A DNA stretch of 64,000 nt from Clostridium sp. (GCA_023667695.1 JAMOZY010000006.1:1-64000), one strand, 5' to 3'; counted from the stretch's first letter, positions 9,750 through 19,401 are shown. Notes: generated by a model from the letters alone, not told the origin. Program-made: numbers and translations.

Positions 9750-10340
9750 ATGAGTTTAGTACCTTATGTCGTTGAACAGACAAGCAGAGGAGAGCGTTCC
9801 TATGATATTTATTCCCGGTTATTAAAGGATCGGATTATATTTTTAGGTGAGGAAGTCAATGATACCACAGCTAGTCTGGTGATTGCACAGTTATTATTTT
9901 TGGAGTCCGAGGACCCTTCCAAGGATATTAGTTTGTACATTAACAGTCCGGGCGGTTCGGTTTCCGCCGGCTTTGGTATCTATGATACGATGCAGTATAT
10001 CAAATGCGATGTGTCTACCATTTGCTGCGGTATGGCAGCCAGTATGGGTGCATTCCTGCTGGCAGGCGGTACGAAGGGCAAGCGGATGGCGCTTCCCAAT
10101 GCGGAGGTTATGATTCATCAGCCAATGGGCGGCATGCCCAATGGCAGTCAGGCAAGTGATATGAAGATTACAACAGAGCATATTTTGAATACCAGAAGAA
10201 AAATCAATGAAATTCTGGCAAGAGAAACCGGAAAACCGATTGAAGTGCTGGAACGGGATACCGACCGGGATAACTGGCTGAGTGCAGAGGAAGCAAAGGA
10301 GTATGGCTTGATTGACATGGTAATTACCAATCGGGAATAG
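9750..10340 (+). CDS. clpP: ATP-dependent Clp protease proteolytic subunit
   Basis: Serine peptidase that forms the tetradecameric degradation chamber fed by ClpX. 196 residues, normal size. The catalytic triad can be read as Ser98 (GMAASMGAF), His123 (MIHQPMGG) and Asp174 ([10 protein letters not shown]). It starts 30 bp after tig behind AAGGAGG and is followed 61 bp later by clpX, so the three are probably co-transcribed. Confidence 0.97.
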   Translation: MSLVPYVVEQTSRGERSYDIYSRLLKDRIIFLGEEVNDTTASLVIAQLLFLESEDPSKDISLYINSPGGSVSAGFGIYDTMQYIKCDVSTICCGMAASMGAFLLAGGTKGKRMALPNAEVMIHQPMGGMPNGSQASDMKITTEHILNTRRKINEILARETGKPIEVLERDTDRDNWLSAEEAKEYGLIDMVITNRE

Positions 10341-10401
10341 TACCGTAAGTCATGATGGGTTGAAGGGAAAGCATAGAATAAAGTGAGGTTGAGGTGACGA
10401 T

Positions 10402-11688
10402 ATGGTAAATCGTAGTGATGAACGAAGACCCTTAAAATGTTCGTTCTGTAATAAGCCGGAGGACCGTGTCCGCAAGCTGATTGCCGGGCCGGCAGCATAT
10501 ATATGTGATGAATGTATTGAAGTATGCTATGAGATTATCCAGGAAGAACTGGAGGAATTAGAGAGTACGGAAATCAACTTGCTGCGTCCAAAGGAAATCA
10601 AGGAATTTCTAGACGATTATGTAATTGGACAGGAACAGGCAAAGAAGATACTTTCGGTTGCTGTATACAATCATTATAAGCGGGTTCTGTCAGAGAAGGA
10701 TTTTGAAGTAGAGCTGCAGAAGAGCAATATTATAATGGTTGGACCGACCGGTTCTGGTAAGACCTATCTGGCACAGACACTTGCAAAGCTGTTAAATGTA
10801 CCATTTGCCATTGCAGATGCCACGGCATTGACGGAAGCCGGATATGTAGGTGAGGATGTGGAAAATATCCTGTTGAAGCTGATTCAGGCAGCGGATTATG
10901 ATCTGGAACGTGCAGAGCATGGTATCATTTATATTGATGAAATTGATAAGATTACAAAGAAATCGGAAAATGTATCCATAACCCGGGATGTATCCGGTGA
11001 AGGCGTACAGCAGGCATTGCTGAAGATTATTGAGGGTACGGTTGCTTCTGTACCGCCTCAGGGCGGAAGAAAGCATCCGCATCAGGAGCTGATTCAGATT
11101 GATACCACGAATATTCTGTTTATCTGTGGCGGTGCCTTTGACGGCATGGAGAAGATTATTGAAAACCGGATTGGTCAGAAGGCCATTGGTTTTAATGCCG
11201 ATATTAAGGAAATCGAAGAGAAGAATATTGGTGAATTGTTCAAGCAGATTCTTCCACAGGATTATGTAAAGTATGGTCTGATTCCGGAATTTGTCGGACG
11301 TGTTCCGGTTACGGCATCTCTGGATATGCTGGATGAAGAGGCTTTAGTCCGTATCCTGAAGGAACCAAAGAGTTCTCTGGTAAAGCAGTATACCAAGCTG
11401 TTTGAAATGGACGGCGTGGAACTGGAATTTGAACCGGAAGCGCTTCAGGCAATTGCCGCGAAGGCAATGGAGCGTAAGACCGGAGCCAGAGGTCTTCGAG
11501 CGATTATGGAAGATGTCGTGATGGATTTGATGTATGAGATACCTTCGGATGAACATATTGCAAAATGTATTATTACAAAGGATGCGGTTGAGAATCAAGG
11601 AGAGCCGCAGTTGGTTTATTCGGAGCGTCCCCTTCCAAGGAAAACACTATTGGAAAAGCACTTAAAAAATAGTGGCGAGATTGCATAA
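10402..11688 (+). CDS. clpX: ATP-dependent Clp protease ATP-binding subunit ClpX
   Basis: AAA+ unfoldase that recognises tagged substrates and threads them into ClpP. 428 residues. The N-terminal C4 zinc-binding domain is present (CSFC ... CDEC within residues 13-40), followed by Walker A GPTGSGKT at about 114-121, Walker B (IIYIDEID) and the C-terminal small AAA domain with [12 protein letters not shown]. The gene ends just before a repeat-rich spacer. Confidence 0.97.
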   Translation: MVNRSDERRPLKCSFCNKPEDRVRKLIAGPAAYICDECIEVCYEIIQEELEELESTEINLLRPKEIKEFLDDYVIGQEQAKKILSVAVYNHYKRVLSEKDFEVELQKSNIIMVGPTGSGKTYLAQTLAKLLNVPFAIADATALTEAGYVGEDVENILLKLIQAADYDLERAEHGIIYIDEIDKITKKSENVSITRDVSGEGVQQALLKIIEGTVASVPPQGGRKHPHQELIQIDTTNILFICGGAFDGMEKIIENRIGQKAIGFNADIKEIEEKNIGELFKQILPQDYVKYGLIPEFVGRVPVTASLDMLDEEALVRILKEPKSSLVKQYTKLFEMDGVELEFEPEALQAIAAKAMERKTGARGLRAIMEDVVMDLMYEIPSDEHIAKCIITKDAVENQGEPQLVYSERPLPRKTLLEKHLKNSGEIA

Positions 11689-11706
11689 TTTGCCTTGAGG
11701 ATTAAC

Positions 11707-11935
11707 CTGAGGAGGGACCCAGCACTTGCCTTGAGGAGGGACCCAGCGAAGCTGGGAGGAGACCTTGAGGCGGATTGCACCAGAGTATAACAGAAGTCAG
11801 CCAGGAGACCTTGAGGCGGATTGCACCAGAGTATAACAGAAGTCAACCGGGAGACCTCGAGTTGGATTGCACCAGAGTATAACAGAAGTCAGCCGGGAGA
11901 CCTTGAGTTGGATTGCAGAGGATATAATGAAAACC
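11707..11935. repeat. Tandem repeat tract between clpX and lon
   Basis: The 334-bp clpX-lon spacer opens with one truncated and one full copy of a hairpin-B type motif (GAGGGACCCA...TGGGAGGAG; the full copy pairs 11742-11747 with 11751-11756). Three and a half copies of a roughly 46-bp unit follow, with core GATTGCACCAGAGTATAACA, differing by a few bases each. The unit family recurs after lon, and the hairpin motif recurs inside the two cloverleaf elements at 47.6 and 49.5 kb. Minus-strand open frames here are by-products of the repeats. Confidence 0.8.
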
Positions 11936-11946
11936 AATAATTGTAG

Positions 11947-11988
11947 GAAACATGAAACCGCCGGGACTTGTTCCCGGCACTATGTTTC
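11947..11988 (+). terminator. Two-part hairpin upstream of lon
   Basis: An outer GAAACAT/ATGTTTC stem encloses an inner GCCGGGA/TCCCGGC stem. There is no T-run directly after it, so it may be a terminator of the clp operon, a stabilising leader, or part of the repeat tract. lon starts 35 bp further on. Confidence 0.45.
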
Positions 11989-12022
11989 AGTAAGAGAAAT
12001 TGTTTGACAGAAGGAGAATGCA

Positions 12023-14323
12023 GTGAAAGACAGATGTATTATGCCTATGGTTGCATTGCGTGGAATGACAATCCTTCCTCATGCGACTGTGCATTTTGAT
12101 ATCAGCCGTAGTGATTCCATCGATGCAGTGAAGATGGCAATGGCAGAAAATCAGTATTTATTTGTAGTGACACAACTAGATAAAGATAACAGCCAGGGAA
12201 TACAAACAGAGGATTTGCATAAAATGGGCTGTGTAATTAAGGTTCGGCAGATGATAAAAATCCCGAAAAATATAGTCCGGGTGCTGGCGGAAGGGGAATA
12301 CCGGGGGAAATTATTGTCCATAGATAAACGGGGTTCCTGCTATATGGCAGAGATAGAGGTTTGTAGAGAGCTTAAGCTGGAGAAGGAGGAGGAAGAGGCC
12401 TATTGTACATCCTTACTGGAAGAAGCCAGGAACTGTTATGATGCTGGAATGAAGTTGAATCCGGCGGTTCTTCAAAAGCTGGCAAAAATCAGAAAGGCGG
12501 GAATGCTGATAGATACTCTGGCGGAACAGATGCCGATTTCTTACGAAAAGCGTCAGTCCATTCTGGATGTTGAGGACCTGGTTCAACGGGTCCGGTATGT
12601 TATGACACTGCTTCGCAGTGAGGCTGAGGTCTGCCGGATTCGAAGGGAATTGCAGGAGCAGCTAAAGGGACAGGTAGAAAAGAACCAGCGGGAATATGTA
12701 CTACGGGAGCAGCAGAAGCTGATTCAGGCAGAGCTGGGAGACAAGGATACATCGGATATTGAGGAGTACCGGAGGACATTAGAGGAGCTTCAACCGCCGA
12801 CGGAGGTAAAGGAGAAGCTGAATAAGGAGATTCGAAGGCTGGAGAGTATTCCGGTTACTTCTTCGGAATCCACGGTTTCCCGGAATTATATTGAAACCCT
12901 GCTGGAATATCCATGGACGAGGGCAACGGAGGACAATCGGAATCTGGAACAGGCGGAAGCCATCCTGAACGGCGACCATTATGGCCTGGAAAAGGTAAAG
13001 GAGCGGGTACTGGATTTTCTGGCAGTACGGAATATGGTGCCGGAAGGAGACAGCCCGATTATTTGTCTGGCAGGTCCCCCGGGTACCGGAAAGACTTCCA
13101 TTGCACGTTCCATAGCAACGGCTGTGAATAAGGAATATGTCCGCATTTCTCTGGGAGGCGTCCGGGATGAAGCGGAAATCCGTGGACACCGAAAGACCTA
13201 TGTAGGAGCCATGCCGGGACGGATTGCAGCGGCTATGATAAAGGCAGGGGTGAAGAATCCTCTGATGCTTTTGGATGAGGTAGATAAATTAAGCAGTGAT
13301 TATAAGGGGGACCCGTCTTCGGCACTGTTAGAGGTACTGGACGGAGAGCAGAATTGCCGGTTTGTAGACCATTTTTTTGAGGTACCCATTGATTTAAGCC
13401 AGGTGATGTTTATTGCTACGGCAAATGATGCCTCTCAGATTCCCAAGCCGTTACTGGACCGTATGGAGCTGATTGAGGTATCCGGTTATACCCGGAATGA
13501 GAAGTTCCATATTGGGAAGGAATTTCTTCTGGATAAGCAGAGAAAGAAGCATGGATTAAAGACAAGGCAGTTCCGGATGGATGATGAGGTATTTTATCCG
13601 ATTATTGACGGTTATACCAGGGAGGCAGGGGTTCGCGGATTGGAACGACAGCTTGCAGCCTTGTGCCGTAAGGCGGACCGGGTGATTGCCAGCGGAAAAC
13701 AGAAGTCTTTGCGGATTACGAAAAAGAATCTGGAGGACTATCTGGGTATTCCGAAGTATGAGAAGAATGAGTGGGATTTGGAGCCAAAGGTAGGGATTGT
13801 AACGGGACTTGCATGGACCAGTGTAGGCGGTGATACCTTAAGCGTAGAGGTTAGCCTGGTGCCAGGCAGCGGTAAGGTTGAATTGACCGGTAATCTGGGT
13901 GATGTGATGAAGGAATCTGCGAAGATTGCCATGAGTTGTGTCCGTTCCATGGAGGATGAGGATATTTTTGAAAAGCAGGATATCCATATCCATGTGCCGG
14001 AGGGAGCTGTGCCAAAGGACGGGCCTTCTGCCGGTATTACCATGACAACCGCTATTTATTCTGCGGTCCGGAAGCAGAAGGTACGAGGCGATCTTGCCAT
14101 GACGGGAGAGGTAACGCTGCGGGGACGGGTGCTTCCTATTGGCGGATTAAAGGAAAAGCTGCTGGCTGCCGGTCAGCACGGGATACGGGAGGTCCTGGTT
14201 CCGGAGCAGAACCGGAAGGATATTTCAGAGCTGAGCGAAGAGATTGTGGGCGGTATGCAGATTACATATGTAAGGACCATGGAGGAAGTATTGGACCGGG
14301 CAATCGTGAAAGATATAACTTGA
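12023..14323 (+). CDS. lon: ATP-dependent protease Lon
   Basis: Homo-oligomeric AAA+ serine protease that removes misfolded and regulatory proteins. 766 residues. The N-terminal substrate domain begins at [20 protein letters not shown], Walker A is GPPGTGKTS at about 351-359, Walker B is MLLDEVDK, and the protease dyad is Ser669 (PKDGPSAG) with Lys712 ([11 protein letters not shown]). The start is GTG, placed by AAGGAG 6 nt upstream. The stop codon lies inside the first unit of the following tandem repeat, so the last residues may be repeat-derived. Confidence 0.96.
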   Translation: MKDRCIMPMVALRGMTILPHATVHFDISRSDSIDAVKMAMAENQYLFVVTQLDKDNSQGIQTEDLHKMGCVIKVRQMIKIPKNIVRVLAEGEYRGKLLSIDKRGSCYMAEIEVCRELKLEKEEEEAYCTSLLEEARNCYDAGMKLNPAVLQKLAKIRKAGMLIDTLAEQMPISYEKRQSILDVEDLVQRVRYVMTLLRSEAEVCRIRRELQEQLKGQVEKNQREYVLREQQKLIQAELGDKDTSDIEEYRRTLEELQPPTEVKEKLNKEIRRLESIPVTSSESTVSRNYIETLLEYPWTRATEDNRNLEQAEAILNGDHYGLEKVKERVLDFLAVRNMVPEGDSPIICLAGPPGTGKTSIARSIATAVNKEYVRISLGGVRDEAEIRGHRKTYVGAMPGRIAAAMIKAGVKNPLMLLDEVDKLSSDYKGDPSSALLEVLDGEQNCRFVDHFFEVPIDLSQVMFIATANDASQIPKPLLDRMELIEVSGYTRNEKFHIGKEFLLDKQRKKHGLKTRQFRMDDEVFYPIIDGYTREAGVRGLERQLAALCRKADRVIASGKQKSLRITKKNLEDYLGIPKYEKNEWDLEPKVGIVTGLAWTSVGGDTLSVEVSLVPGSGKVELTGNLGDVMKESAKIAMSCVRSMEDEDIFEKQDIHIHVPEGAVPKDGPSAGITMTTAIYSAVRKQKVRGDLAMTGEVTLRGRVLPIGGLKEKLLAAGQHGIREVLVPEQNRKDISELSEEIVGGMQITYVRTMEEVLDRAIVKDIT

Positions 14324-14560
14324 GGAGGGACCCACCGTAAGGTGGGAGGAGTCCTTGAGTTGGACTGCAGTACCTGAAAACAGAGCAGGATATACCATAG
14401 GCATATAACTTGAGGAGGGACCCACCGCAGGTGGGAGGAGTCCTTGAGTTGGACTGTAGTACCTGAAAACAGAGCAGGATATACCATAGGCATATAACTT
14501 GAGGAGGGACCCACCGCAAGGTGGGAGGAGTCCTTGAGTTGGACTGCACCAGAGTGTAAA
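14315..14560. repeat. Tandem 89-90 bp repeats between lon and engB
   Basis: About 2.7 copies of an 89-90 bp unit begin at 14315, 14405 and 14494. Each has a CCCACC/GGTGGG hairpin flanked by an asymmetric GGAGGGA / AGGAGTCC pair and then TTGAGTTGGACTGCA. The third copy ends in a GCACCAGAGTGTAA block like the unit before lon. The first copy overlaps the lon stop codon. This fills the whole lon-engB spacer; minus-strand frames rich in PP and GG motifs are artefacts. Confidence 0.85.
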
Positions 14561-14589
14561 TGTAGACAGAAATCATAGGATAGGAATAT

Positions 14590-15183
14590 ATGAAGATAAA
14601 AAGTGTGAATTTGGAAACCATTTGCGGCATTACAAGTAAATTACCGGAAAATACCCTGCCGGAAATAGCATTTGCCGGTAAGTCCAATGTAGGGAAGTCA
14701 TCCCTGATTAATGGGTTAATGAACCGAAAGTCCTATGCAAGGACCTCTTCCCAGCCGGGAAAAACCCAGACGATTAACTTTTACAATATTAACGAAGAAT
14801 TGTATTTTGTGGATTTGCCGGGCTATGGATATGCCAAGGTATCAGCAGAGATTAAGGCAAAGTGGGGAAAAATGATTGAACGGTATCTGCATAAATCTCG
14901 TCAGCTTCGTCTGGTCTTTCTCCTGATTGACATTCGGCATGAGCCTTCTGCCAATGACTGCATTATGTATAACTGGATTGTGGAAAATGGATTTCATCCG
15001 GTTATCATTGCAACCAAGCTGGATAAAATCAACCGTAGTCAGGTTGCAAAGCACATGAAGATGATTCAGACCAAGCTAGAGGTCATACCGGGAACGCCGA
15101 TGATTCCATTTTCAGCAGTTTCCAAGCAGGGAAGAGAAGAAATCTGGAGCTTAATCGAAGAATTAATACAGCCGATGGATTAA
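14590..15183 (+). CDS. engB: Ribosome biogenesis GTPase EngB (YihA/YsxC)
   Basis: TrmE-Era-EngA-EngB family GTPase needed for late 50S assembly. 197 residues with G1 GKSNVGKSS starting at residue 30, G3 DLPGYGYAKV, and G4 TKLDK at about 142. It lies downstream of lon as in many Firmicutes. The ATG follows a weak GGAATAT-type RBS. The stop overlaps the DUF4364 gene's stop on the other strand by 4 bp within a palindrome. Confidence 0.95.
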   Translation: MKIKSVNLETICGITSKLPENTLPEIAFAGKSNVGKSSLINGLMNRKSYARTSSQPGKTQTINFYNINEELYFVDLPGYGYAKVSAEIKAKWGKMIERYLHKSRQLRLVFLLIDIRHEPSANDCIMYNWIVENGFHPVIIATKLDKINRSQVAKHMKMIQTKLEVIPGTPMIPFSAVSKQGREEIWSLIEELIQPMD

Positions 15184-15194
15184 TCCATCGGCTG
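15169..15194. terminator. Bidirectional terminator-like palindrome covering two stop codons
   Basis: Perfect 26-bp palindrome (CAGCCGATGGATT and its complement) centred on the convergent stop codons of engB and the DUF4364 gene. Both proteins therefore end in the same residues, QPMD. T-rich sequence follows on the plus strand. Confidence 0.75.
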
Positions 15195-15731
15195 CTGTTG
15201 TTCTTCCTCTTTTAAGCTCCAGAGCTGTTTTACCAGATAATCATAGATGGAATTGCTCTTTTTCTGCCAGGAATCACAAATCATGGTTGCCTGGTCCAGA
15301 GTCGGAACATTGATTTTAATATCCAGCAGGGTTTCATTCCGTTCCAGGATGGTGCATTGTACCATGTATTCATTGTGCTTGGCAGGATAGTAGGTGGCAA
15401 AGATTTCCACTTCATTCCGCAGATTAATCTTTTCTGCATCCAGATAGCTGTACACATCATCCTTAATGGCAGAGGATATCTTGTATTCAAACAAATCTAA
15501 GGCTTCTTTTCCTTCTGGGGTCAGATGAAACTGTGTGGTGTTTCGAATCAGCTCCGAATGGATGAATCCGGCTTCCTCCAGCTCATTTAACGCCTGCTGA
15601 AAATTAAAATAGTTGGTATATCCTTTGTCCAAAATGAATTGGGACAGCTGGGAGGTGGTTAAGGGAAAGTCTACCCGGTCCAGCATAAAGAGGATAATTA
15701 ATTTGTATAATGTAAGACAGTTGTCTGACAT
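15180..15731 (-). CDS. DUF4364 family protein, winged-helix-like
   Basis: A 183-residue protein of the DUF4364 family, common in Clostridia and without an assigned function. The N-terminal 75 residues read like a winged helix-turn-helix (LTTSQLSQFIL ... NFQQALNELEEAGFIHSE ... HLTPEGKEALDLFE), suggesting a DNA-binding regulator; the C-terminal half is a mixed alpha/beta domain. It is convergent with engB and follows the malic enzyme gene on the same strand with a 41-bp gap. Regulator function is inference from fold appearance. Confidence 0.8.
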   Translation of the reverse strand: MSDNCLTLYKLIILFMLDRVDFPLTTSQLSQFILDKGYTNYFNFQQALNELEEAGFIHSELIRNTTQFHLTPEGKEALDLFEYKISSAIKDDVYSYLDAEKINLRNEVEIFATYYPAKHNEYMVQCTILERNETLLDIKINVPTLDQATMICDSWQKKSNSIYDYLVKQLWSLKEEEQQQPMD

Positions 15732-15772
15732 GGCAGCAACACTCCTTGTATTTGGTTCCGATAGATTAACAG

Positions 15773-16921
15773 TTAAATGTGGGATTTTACTGCTTCTGCA
15801 ACTGCATCGGCAATCCTCGGGTCAAAGGCTTCCGGCAGGATATGATTTTCATTTAATTCGGATTCCGGAACCAGTCCTGCAATCGCAAGGGCAGCCGCCA
15901 GCTTCATCTCTTCTGTAATCTGGGTGGCACGGCCTTCCAAAGCACCCTTAAAAATTCCCGGAAATGCAATTACATTGTTGACCTGGTTTGGAAAATCAGA
16001 ACGACCAGTGCCAACGACCCTGGCGCCAGCCGCCTTTGCAATATCCGGCATGATTTCCGGTACCGGATTCGCCATGGCAAACAGGATAGCATCTGGGTTC
16101 ATGGCCGTTACCATCTCCGGCGTAACCAGATTCGGAGCTGATACGCCGACAAAGATATCTGCACCGGCTAAAGCGTCTGCTAAGGTGCCTTCCAGACCGT
16201 CTAAGTTCGTGATTTCGCACAGTTCCTTTTGCGCCCAGTTCAAATCCGGTGAGTTCTTGCTGAGGATACCGGATTTGTCGCAAAGGATAACGGAAGGAAA
16301 GCCGTAGCGGAGCAGAAGTCTGGAAATGGCAATTCCGGCAGAACCAGCGCCGTTTACTACAATCCGGCAGTTTTCTTTCTTTTTACCGGTTACCTTCAAG
16401 CCGTTAATCACGCCTGCCAGGACAACGATTGCCGTTCCATGTTGGTCATCATGAAAGACCGGGATATCCAGAGCCTTCTTCAGCCGTTCTTCGATTTCGA
16501 AGCAGCGGGGAGCGGAGATATCCTCCAGATTAATACCGCCAAAAACCGGAGCAAGGTGGATGACGGTCTTTATGATTTCCTCTGTATCCTGGGTATCCAG
16601 ACAAATCGGTACAGCATTGACATTGCCGAATTCCTTGAAGAGAACCGCCTTGCCCTCCATAACCGGAATGGCAGCCTTGGCACCGATATTCCCGAGACCC
16701 AGGACTGCGCTTCCGTCTGAGACTACAGCAATGGTATTCGCCTTGCTGGTATAGGTATAGGCAGCCTCCGGATTCCTGGCAATGACCCGGCATGGCTCTG
16801 CCACACCAGGGGTATAAGCCAGGGAGAGGTCCTCGGCAGTCTGAATGGCAGCTTTTGATTTTGTTTCCAGTTTTCCGTTCCATTCTGCATGGAGCTTGAG
16901 TGCTTTTTCATATACATCCAT
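15773..16921 (-). CDS. Malic enzyme (malate dehydrogenase, decarboxylating)
   Basis: Oxidative decarboxylation of malate to pyruvate and CO2 with NAD(P)+. At 382 residues it is the short prokaryotic form without the C-terminal phosphotransacetylase-like domain of MaeB. Visible are the YTPGVAEPC motif near residue 33, the VVSDGSAVLGLGNIG region, metal-site FHDDQHGTA at about 157 and the nucleotide-binding NGAGSAGIA near 190. GGTGA precedes the ATG. Cofactor preference cannot be read with certainty. Upstream is a good minus-strand promoter, divergent from rho. Confidence 0.93.
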   Translation of the reverse strand: MDVYEKALKLHAEWNGKLETKSKAAIQTAEDLSLAYTPGVAEPCRVIARNPEAAYTYTSKANTIAVVSDGSAVLGLGNIGAKAAIPVMEGKAVLFKEFGNVNAVPICLDTQDTEEIIKTVIHLAPVFGGINLEDISAPRCFEIEERLKKALDIPVFHDDQHGTAIVVLAGVINGLKVTGKKKENCRIVVNGAGSAGIAISRLLLRYGFPSVILCDKSGILSKNSPDLNWAQKELCEITNLDGLEGTLADALAGADIFVGVSAPNLVTPEMVTAMNPDAILFAMANPVPEIMPDIAKAAGARVVGTGRSDFPNQVNNVIAFPGIFKGALEGRATQITEEMKLAAALAIAGLVPESELNENHILPEAFDPRIADAVAEAVKSHI

Positions 16922-16988
16922 TTTCGTTCACCTTTTATATTATGATTTCTGTCATTTACCGCTTCCTGTCGATAAACCACTATTATTT

Positions 16989-17017
16989 AATATAACATCT
17001 GGGGAAAAGCATAGCAA
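16989..17017 (-). promoter_or_regulatory. Promoter of the malic enzyme gene
   Basis: On the minus strand TTGCTA, a 17-bp spacer and TATATT, about 70 bp before the start codon. Confidence 0.6.
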
Positions 17018-17077
17018 GTGAGAAGGGGGAATTTAATGTTAAAAGTGAAATACAGTACATCCATATAAATTATGACT

Positions 17078-17105
17078 TTACCTCAAAAAAATTCTGTGTT
17101 ATAAT
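17078..17105 (+). promoter_or_regulatory. Likely rho promoter
   Basis: TATAAT at 17100-17105 with an extended -10 (TGT); the -35 (TTACCT at 17078-17083, spacer 16) is weak. It leaves an 80-nt leader before rho. rho is autoregulated by attenuation in some bacteria, but nothing in this leader proves that here. Confidence 0.45.
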
Positions 17106-17185
17106 TCGAACAGATTTAAAATTCTAAAGTTCAGATATTCATTTTAGAACCCAATAAATGTATTACATAGAGAGAGGAATAGCAT

Positions 17186-18931
17186 ATGGATTTTAGCAGT
17201 ATGACGTTAGCGGAATTACGCGAGGTCGCAAGAAGCAAGCAGATTAAAAGTATTACTACATTAAAAAAGGCAGAGCTGGTTCAGCTTCTGCAGTCTTTGG
17301 AGGGAACTGCAAAGGAGAGCCACGGGGAGGGAAAAGTATCTCAGGCAGGAAGCAGGACGCCGAGGAAAGTAGTACAGCGCTTTGAACCAAAGGCAGCGGA
17401 CGGGAATTCCGGACATGGGGAGAACCGCCAGAATAAGGGGAATGTCAGAGCGGAAGCCCGGACGGAACGGATGCCGGGAAGAATGGAACGGACTTCAGGA
17501 AAGAATGAGGCCAGAGGTGAGCGGGCTGTTATCAGAAGTGATGCAAGGAGTGGTGAACGGATGGGTACTTCCACTGAAAGCAGACAACCGGAGATGATGC
17601 GTTATGAGAGCCGGCCGGCAGTCCGGACAGAGGTTCATGGAGAGAGCAGAATGGTACGCCCGGAGGTACAGGAGCCACAAGGGTACGAGGCGGAGAACCG
17701 GCAGGAGCGTTTTTCGGAAGAAAAGAGAAGTCTGAATATCCGAAATGAAGCGTTTACCATGGAGGAGTTTCAGAAGCTGGAGAATCCGGAGCTGACGGCA
17801 TTAGACAGTGGAAATGTAGTGAACGGTATTCTGGAAATCATGGAGGGTTATGGATTCATACGAAGCGCCAATTATCTTCCGGGAGAAAATGATGTCTATG
17901 TATCTCCGGCTCAGATTCGACGGTTTAATCTAAAGACCGGTGATATTCTGAACGGGAATACCAGAGTTAAGACCCAGGCGGAGAAGTTCAGCGCCCTGTT
18001 ATATATTAATTCGGTCAATGGGTATCATCCCCTGGAGGCTCAGAAGCGGCGGCCTTTTGAAGAGCTGACCCCGATTTTTCCGGAGGAAAAGATTCAACTG
18101 GAGCAGAACGGTTCCGGGATTCCCATGCGTATTGTGGATGTGATTGCGCCGATTGGTAAGGGGCAGAGAGGCATGATTGTATCTCCGCCGAAGGCAGGCA
18201 AGACTACGCTCCTAAAGCAGATGGCGAAAACAATCAGCCGGAATTATAAGGACATGCATATGCTCGTGCTTCTGATTGACGAGCGGCCGGAGGAAGTGAC
18301 GGACATTCGGGAATCCATTGAGGGTCCGAACGTAGAAGTGATTTATTCAACCTTTGATGAGCTTCCGGAGCATCATAAGCGGGTGGCGGAGATGGTTCTG
18401 GACCGGGCGAAGCGTCTGGTAGAGCATAAGAAGGATGTTGTGATTCTATTAGACAGTATTACGAGACTGGCAAGAGCCTATAATCTAATCGTACCCCCAA
18501 GCGGAAGGACCCTTACTGGTGGTCTGGACCCGGCAGCCCTGCATATGCCGAAGAAGTTCTTTGGCGCTGCCAGGAATATCCGGGAGGGCGGCAGTCTGAC
18601 GATTCTGGCTACTGCGCTGGTGGAGACCGGAAGTAAGATGGATGATGTGGTCTTTGAGGAATTCAAGGGTACCGGTAATATGGAGCTGGTATTGGACCGT
18701 AAGCTATCGGAGAAGAGGATTTTCCCGGCAATCGATATCAGTAAATCTGGTACAAGAAGAGAGGATTTGCTGTTATCCAAGGAGGAACAGGATGCCATGT
18801 ATCTGATTCGGAGGGAAATCAGCGGCACCAAGGGAGATGAGGCGATTGAAGAAGTGCTGAAATTATTTGTACGGACCCGAAATAATTCAGAATTTCTGAA
18901 TTTGGTTCAAAAGTCACTGGGAAGAAGATAG
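17186..18931 (+). CDS. rho: Transcription termination factor Rho with long charged insertion
   Basis: Hexameric RNA helicase that terminates transcription. 581 residues against about 420 for E. coli Rho. The extra length is a low-complexity, Arg/Glu/Gly/Ser-rich segment at about residues 38-190, between the N-terminal SAP-like helices (LAELREVARSKQI) and the RNA-binding cold-shock-like domain (GILEIMEGYGFIRS). The ATPase domain has Walker A PPKAGKTTLLK near 334-344, the Q-loop and R-loop region, and the usual C-terminus. Such inserts are known in Rho of several Gram-positive groups and may alter RNA binding. RBS GAGAGGAAT precedes the ATG. Confidence 0.95.
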   Translation: MDFSSMTLAELREVARSKQIKSITTLKKAELVQLLQSLEGTAKESHGEGKVSQAGSRTPRKVVQRFEPKAADGNSGHGENRQNKGNVRAEARTERMPGRMERTSGKNEARGERAVIRSDARSGERMGTSTESRQPEMMRYESRPAVRTEVHGESRMVRPEVQEPQGYEAENRQERFSEEKRSLNIRNEAFTMEEFQKLENPELTALDSGNVVNGILEIMEGYGFIRSANYLPGENDVYVSPAQIRRFNLKTGDILNGNTRVKTQAEKFSALLYINSVNGYHPLEAQKRRPFEELTPIFPEEKIQLEQNGSGIPMRIVDVIAPIGKGQRGMIVSPPKAGKTTLLKQMAKTISRNYKDMHMLVLLIDERPEEVTDIRESIEGPNVEVIYSTFDELPEHHKRVAEMVLDRAKRLVEHKKDVVILLDSITRLARAYNLIVPPSGRTLTGGLDPAALHMPKKFFGAARNIREGGSLTILATALVETGSKMDDVVFEEFKGTGNMELVLDRKLSEKRIFPAIDISKSGTRREDLLLSKEEQDAMYLIRREISGTKGDEAIEEVLKLFVRTRNNSEFLNLVQKSLGRR

Positions 18932-18979
18932 ACAGCATTCTGGCGGCGTTTTCCGAAGGCGTTTTTTGAAAAATAAGAC

Positions 18980-19008
18980 TTGCATTATGGAATACTCTAT
19001 GCTAGAAT
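18980..19008 (+). promoter_or_regulatory. Promoter of rpmE
   Basis: TTGCAT, 17-bp spacer, TAGAAT with extended -10 (TGC), 75 bp before the rpmE start. Confidence 0.7.
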
Positions 19009-19082
19009 GAAGAAGTTGTTGAGCGAATGATAGGCGGTAGCCTGCTCGATATAGATAGGAAAGTAACAGTGAGGTGATAAAG

Positions 19083-19286
19083 ATGAAAGAAGGAATCCAT
19101 CCGGATTATTACCAGGCAAAGGTTGTCTGCAACTGTGGTAACGAGTTTGTTACAGGATCAACAAAAGAAGATATCCACGTAGAAATTTGCTCGAAGTGTC
19201 ATTCATTCTACACTGGTCAGCAGAAGGCAGCTCAGGCTCGTGGACGTATTGATAAGTTCAATCGTAAGTATGGTGTAAATCAGTAA
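19083..19286 (+). CDS. rpmE: 50S ribosomal protein L31, zinc-binding type
   Basis: A 67-residue large-subunit protein. It has the four-cysteine zinc ligand set (C-x-C in VCNCGNEF and C-x2-C in [11 protein letters not shown]), marking the zinc-containing rather than zinc-independent paralogue. The ATG at 19083 follows GAGGTG with good spacing and gives the family start [10 protein letters not shown]; the in-frame GTG at 19074 lies inside that RBS. Downstream of rho as in many Firmicutes, with its own promoter and terminator. Confidence 0.97.
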   Translation: MKEGIHPDYYQAKVVCNCGNEFVTGSTKEDIHVEICSKCHSFYTGQQKAAQARGRIDKFNRKYGVNQ

Positions 19287-19296
19287 GAATAAGAAG

Positions 19297-19332
19297 AAAA
19301 AGGTTGGGATTGAATAATCCCAGCCTTTTTCC
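19297..19332 (+). terminator. Rho-independent terminator after rpmE
   Basis: Stem AAGGTTGGGATT / AATCCCAGCCTT with a GAAT loop, followed by TTTTT. Confidence 0.93.
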
Positions 19333-19336
19333 GTAT

Positions 19337-19401
19337 ATACCATAGTATGCAGAACAGCTGTCACACCGAAGGAGTGTCGTGTAGCGACAGACCTTCTGCA
19401 T
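19337..19401. repeat. Dispersed hairpin element, copy 1
   Basis: Begins with ATACCATAGTATGC, identical over 14 bases to 55635-55648. ATGCAGAA at 19347-19354 pairs perfectly with TTCTGCAT at 19394-19401, enclosing a CTGTC/GACAG pair. It sits between rpmE and the DUF1385 gene. Function unknown; it could be a small mobile hairpin or RNA structure. Confidence 0.6.

Noticed and set aside
11757..14560. CRISPR array around lon
   Set aside because: The repeats are contiguous or separated by constant sequence, unit length is 46 or 90 bp, and there are no unique spacers and no cas genes.
14262..14687. Long minus-strand open frame across the lon-engB repeats
   Set aside because: It is made of the 89-90 bp repeat read three times and then engB antisense; no RBS and no family.
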